From assembly GCA_001803635.1 (NCBI GenBank), contig MHDU01000060.1, positions 1 to 41,826 of the forward strand: 41,826 nt of DNA. The letters are read 5' to 3'. Positions 38,813 through 41,826 of the stretch are shown here, in pieces (the first letter of the stretch is position 1; each line of letters opens with the position of its first letter). A program made the position numbers and the translations under genes. The notes under the pieces are model-generated. The model was not told the origin of the DNA. It did not search any database and was given only the letters and a program-made list of their open reading frames with translations. The DNA is from Nitrospirae bacterium GWB2_47_37 (lineage in GTDB: Bacteria > Nitrospirota > Thermodesulfovibrionia > Thermodesulfovibrionales > Dissulfurispiraceae).

Positions 38813-40528
38813 ATGAAAGGCTACATTCTCATTATCGGCGCTCTCGTTGTCATCATGTCCGTCCTTATTACCCTGAATATCTTCTTTCAGCAGTCCCTCG
38901 AAACGGAGATAGCAGACCAGTTCAGCAGACAGCAGTCTCTACTCTCGACTGCCATAGCGGACAATATCAAGACGTATCTGCGCCATGAAAAGCAGGATTT
39001 GCTGCTGATCTCCCGTCTTCTCGCTGAAAAGGATATCAAAACACGGGAGGACTTTCTCAGGTTGAAATTCGATCGTGAACAGGAGGGCGTGCTTCGCACG
39101 AGTTACGGCCTCCTCGATAGTAAAGGAGGTCTTATTTTCTTTAAAGGCGATAAAAAGGCGCCGAAAACCCTTATTACCGACATCAGGGCAAGGATGGGGA
39201 AGATGAGGCCCGATGCCTCTTTTATGATCGAAACTCCGGATTCGCTTTACATTATCGCTCCTGTATACCGGGAGGAAGAACTTCTCTACATAAATTTTCT
39301 TGGCGCCCTTAAATACGATATCGCCGATAACTTCATAAGCTTTCTGCAGCACAAGGCAAAGGGACGCGCGTGGATGATGGACAATAAGGGCAACCTCCTC
39401 TATCACCCTTCCCGTCCGGACATGGTCGGAAAGAACCTCTACCGCGCGGATGCGTCCTGTTTTAAATGCCACGTCAGCTTCGATCTCGAAAAGAAAATAC
39501 TGGACGGCAAAACGAGCGGGCTCAACAGGCACATCGCCCCTTACGGAGAAAACAAGATCATCGCATTCTCGAAGGCTGAAATGGACGGGATATCGTGGAT
39601 AATCGCCGTCTCCATACCCTATTCCGAGGTAACGAGCGCCACAAAACAGAGCATGACTCTTTACTCATATCTCATTATTTCCATATTTCTTACCACGGGC
39701 ATTATCTCCGCGGCCATGATCGTTTCCAATAAAAAAAGAATAAAGGCCGAAGAAAAGGCAAAGCGGGAAGAGGCTCTTGAAAAGTACGCGTCGGAATTGG
39801 AAAGCAAGGTAGAGGAAAGAACCGCCGAGTTGATCCACTCCGAAAAGCTGGCTTCCCTCGGACGGCTTGCGGCCGGATTTGCCCATGAGATAGGGAATCC
39901 CATGACATCCATTTTTTCCTTCGCGCAGATACTCGCGAAAATGGAGACCGACCCGTTCAAAAAAAAGAGCATAGATACTATCAGGTTCCACGTAAACAGG
40001 GTATCTGAAATATTGAAACAACTCTCCGGGTTCTCCAAGAGGCCATCAGGAGAGGTCAGCGAATGCAACGTAAACGAGATCATAGAAAATTCGGTCAACC
40101 TTGTCCGGTATGACAAAAGAGCGAAGGACATTATTTTTGAAAAAGAACTCTCCCCCTCTTTGCCGCCGTTGATCATTGACGGCAGCCAATTATCGCAGGT
40201 GACGGTAAACCTCGTGCTGAATGCCGTGGATGCCATGCCCGAAGGCGGAACGCTCACGGTAGAAAGCCGGGCCGAAGCCGGTTCCATAGTCGTGAGGGTT
40301 CGCGATACCGGCATGGGAATCAAAAAAGAAGACATACCGAAGATATTCGACCCTTTTTATACTACCAAGGAAAAGGGCACGGGATTAGGGCTCGCGGTGA
40401 GTTATGACCTTGTAAAAAAAATGAACGGCTCTCTAACCGCTGCGAGCGACGAGGGAGCGGGCTCCATTTTTACCATAACCATACCTTATGAAAACGACGA
40501 AACCGATCGGAGGGCTAATGCAGCCTGA
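38813..40528 (+). CDS. Sensor histidine kinase with periplasmic Cache-like domain and a CXXCH heme-binding site
   Basis: The 571-residue kinase has TM1 at about 5-25 and TM2 at about 283-305, enclosing a ~255-residue Cache-type sensor (YGLLDSKGG, WMMDNKGNLLYHPSRPDMVGK is split over residues 187-207). CFKCH at residues 216-220 is a covalent c-heme motif inserted in the membrane-distal sensor part. A coiled coil leads to HisKA (AAGFAHEIGNPMTS) and HATPase (NLVLNAVDAMPEGG, DTGMGIK, GTGLGLAVSYD). AAGAAGG precedes the ATG. It is behind module C, so it is probably induced together with cytochromes 1 and 2. Its regulator follows with an 11-nt overlap. Confidence 0.9.
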   Translation: MKGYILIIGALVVIMSVLITLNIFFQQSLETEIADQFSRQQSLLSTAIADNIKTYLRHEKQDLLLISRLLAEKDIKTREDFLRLKFDREQEGVLRTSYGLLDSKGGLIFFKGDKKAPKTLITDIRARMGKMRPDASFMIETPDSLYIIAPVYREEELLYINFLGALKYDIADNFISFLQHKAKGRAWMMDNKGNLLYHPSRPDMVGKNLYRADASCFKCHVSFDLEKKILDGKTSGLNRHIAPYGENKIIAFSKAEMDGISWIIAVSIPYSEVTSATKQSMTLYSYLIISIFLTTGIISAAMIVSNKKRIKAEEKAKREEALEKYASELESKVEERTAELIHSEKLASLGRLAAGFAHEIGNPMTSIFSFAQILAKMETDPFKKKSIDTIRFHVNRVSEILKQLSGFSKRPSGEVSECNVNEIIENSVNLVRYDKRAKDIIFEKELSPSLPPLIIDGSQLSQVTVNLVLNAVDAMPEGGTLTVESRAEAGSIVVRVRDTGMGIKKEDIPKIFDPFYTTKEKGTGLGLAVSYDLVKKMNGSLTAASDEGAGSIFTITIPYENDETDRRANAA

Positions 40529-41826
40529 GGCAAGAATACTGATCGTGGATGACGAGCGGGATATATGCGAGGCTCTCGAATTGATACTCGCTGCTGAGGG
40601 ATACGCGGTTTCCTCGGCGCACAGCGGCGAAGACGCCATAAAAAGACTTAAAGAAAATTCCTTCGACCTCGTAGTCACAGACCTCAAGATGGGAAAGTGC
40701 GACGGAATGGCGGTGCTCGATGCGATACGGGACATAAACGCCGATACGGCAGCGATAATGATGACTGCCTTCTCCTCTATAGAGACCGCGGTTGAGGCTA
40801 TGAAGAAAGGCGCCGCCGACTATATCGTCAAACCCTTTCTTAACGACGAGGTAGTCTTGACCGTCGGGAGAATACTGGAACACAGGACCGTCCTGAATGA
40901 GAATATCGCCCTGAAACAGGAAAGATCTCAGCGTCCTGTATTCAACGATTTTATCGCGAACTCCGAATCCATGCGGGAGGCGCTCGAAACCCTCGAAAAA
41001 GTAATTCCCACAAAGAGCAATATACTCATTCTCGGCGAAAGCGGAACCGGCAAAGGGCTTATTGCGGAGCTCGTTCACCGCAACAGTCCCCGGCGGGAAG
41101 GGCCTTTCATCTCGATCAATTGTTCGGCAATACCCGAAGGGCTTCTCGAATCGGAACTGTTCGGATACAGAAAAGGCGCGTTCACCGGCGCGGTTTCGGA
41201 CAAGGCCGGACTCATTACCCTTGCGGATAAGGGAACCCTCTTTCTCGATGAGATCGGAGATATGCCCCTCCCCCTTCAGGCAAAGCTTCTGAAAGTGCTG
41301 GAGACCGGAGAAGTCTATCCGCTCGGGGATACAAAACCCAGAATTGTCGACATGCGCACGGTTTCGGCAACAAATGCGGATATTGAGAACAAGATGAAGG
41401 CAGGAAAATTCAGAGAAGACCTTTACTGGAGATTATGCGTCATCGAGATAAAAATTCCGCCTCTGAGGGACAGGAGAGACGATATCGGAATGCTTGCCGG
41501 ACATTTTACAAAAAAGTTTTCCGATGAGTATAAGAAGAATATCAAAGGCATCGATCGAGAAGCCATGTGCCATCTCACAACATACGCGTGGCCGGGCAAT
41601 GTGCGGGAGTTGAAAAACGCAGTAGAAAGGGCCGTAGTCCTTACCGGCGGGGAATACATAATGCCGGACGACCTCCCCGACAAGGTTAAGCCGCAGGAAA
41701 GCCGCGGAGAGCCTTCCCTTCTGAAGGCATGTCTCGGCGAGTATGAAAAGAACATGCTTGTAAAAACATACAATGCGCACAATATGAACAAAGACGCTAC
41801 GGCCGCTGCGCTCGGCATCGACCTTG
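40518..41826 (+). CDS. NtrC-family sigma-54 response regulator (cut by right window edge)
   Basis: I translated this from the sequence: 436 codons open to the edge. The receiver has VDDERD, Asp in VVTDLKMGKCDG and Lys in VKPFL. The AAA+ domain has GESGTGKG (a Gly in place of the usual Glu), the sigma-54 loop GAFTGAVS and LFLDEIGD. The C-terminal Fis HTH begins (NMNKDATAAALGIDL) and is cut by the edge, so only a few dozen residues should be missing. A GGAGGG site precedes ATG 40518, which lies inside the kinase stop region (11-nt overlap). It is the likely partner of the heme-site kinase and the second candidate activator of modules A-C. Confidence 0.92.
   Translation, partial: MQPEARILIVDDERDICEALELILAAEGYAVSSAHSGEDAIKRLKENSFDLVVTDLKMGKCDGMAVLDAIRDINADTAAIMMTAFSSIETAVEAMKKGAADYIVKPFLNDEVVLTVGRILEHRTVLNENIALKQERSQRPVFNDFIANSESMREALETLEKVIPTKSNILILGESGTGKGLIAELVHRNSPRREGPFISINCSAIPEGLLESELFGYRKGAFTGAVSDKAGLITLADKGTLFLDEIGDMPLPLQAKLLKVLETGEVYPLGDTKPRIVDMRTVSATNADIENKMKAGKFREDLYWRLCVIEIKIPPLRDRRDDIGMLAGHFTKKFSDEYKKNIKGIDREAMCHLTTYAWPGNVRELKNAVERAVVLTGGEYIMPDDLPDKVKPQESRGEPSLLKACLGEYEKNMLVKTYNAHNMNKDATAAALGIDL

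Noticed and set aside
1-41826. CRISPR arrays, rRNA genes, transposases or integrases
   Set aside because: No regularly spaced repeats, rRNA sequence or recombinase motifs were found on either strand by eye.

Overview
The window (41.8 kb, moderate GC by eye) looks like the chromosome of an anaerobic, menaquinone-using, diderm bacterium rich in multiheme cytochromes. It carries methyl-branch Wood-Ljungdahl genes (metF-metV-folD) with a CooC-type CODH maturation ATPase, type IV pilus genes, many sigma-54 two-component systems, and five octaheme c-type cytochromes with an Fe-S/NrfD membrane module. Together these suggest a Nitrospirota-like or deltaproteobacterial-type lineage; this is inference, as no rRNA or universal marker is present.

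Layout. 1-2 kb: a radical SAM gene cut by the left edge, a family 2 glycosyltransferase and two tandem type IV pilins, all minus strand, behind a sigma-54 plus sigma-70 promoter pair and a palindromic MITE-like repeat. 2.1-3.2 kb: a HepT/MntA toxin-antitoxin pair and a long imperfect inverted repeat. 3.3-7 kb: pilS-pilR and convergent pilC. 7-11.5 kb (minus): cooC and 5-formyl-THF cyclo-ligase, a strong terminator, then folE-folD-metV-metF leading into pilC. 11.6-13.7 kb: argD-argF. 13.7-15.3 kb: a sensor kinase with a periplasmic CXXCH. 15.5-18.1 kb: an XRE-like regulator, then rpiB-glyA-nrdR with 4-nt overlaps. 18.2-19.7 kb: tRNA-Gln, tRNA-Glu and two tandem small modules, each ending in a 27-bp copy of the tRNA-Glu 3' end and carrying antitoxin or toxin-antitoxin genes but no integrase. 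19.8-20.9 kb: an amino-acid dehydrogenase.

20.9-41.8 kb is an electron-transfer and signalling region. A PhnD-like lipoprotein, a heme-site kinase and an NtrC-type regulator precede two single octaheme cytochromes. A receiver protein, a multi-TM kinase and a receiver-wHTH regulator follow. Then come three octaheme cytochromes, a Tat-type four-cluster Fe-S protein and an NrfD subunit, i.e. a candidate menaquinol:cytochrome oxidoreductase. A small secreted protein, a receiver lacking its phospho-acceptor Asp, and another heme-site kinase with an NtrC-type regulator (cut by the right edge) complete the window.

The most striking signal is a ~155-bp promoter module present three times: upstream of cytochromes 1 and 2 and upstream of the last heme-site kinase. 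Each copy has a -24/-12 sigma-54 element and two GCGTCATT-type boxes exactly 58 bp apart. This ties a heme-sensing two-component circuit to octaheme cytochrome expression as one regulon. A second pattern is that several genes (pilS, argD, cooC, tumE, the phnD-like gene, the multi-TM kinase) have a good -10 hexamer 5-8 nt before the ATG and no Shine-Dalgarno, suggesting routine leaderless transcripts beside SD-led genes.
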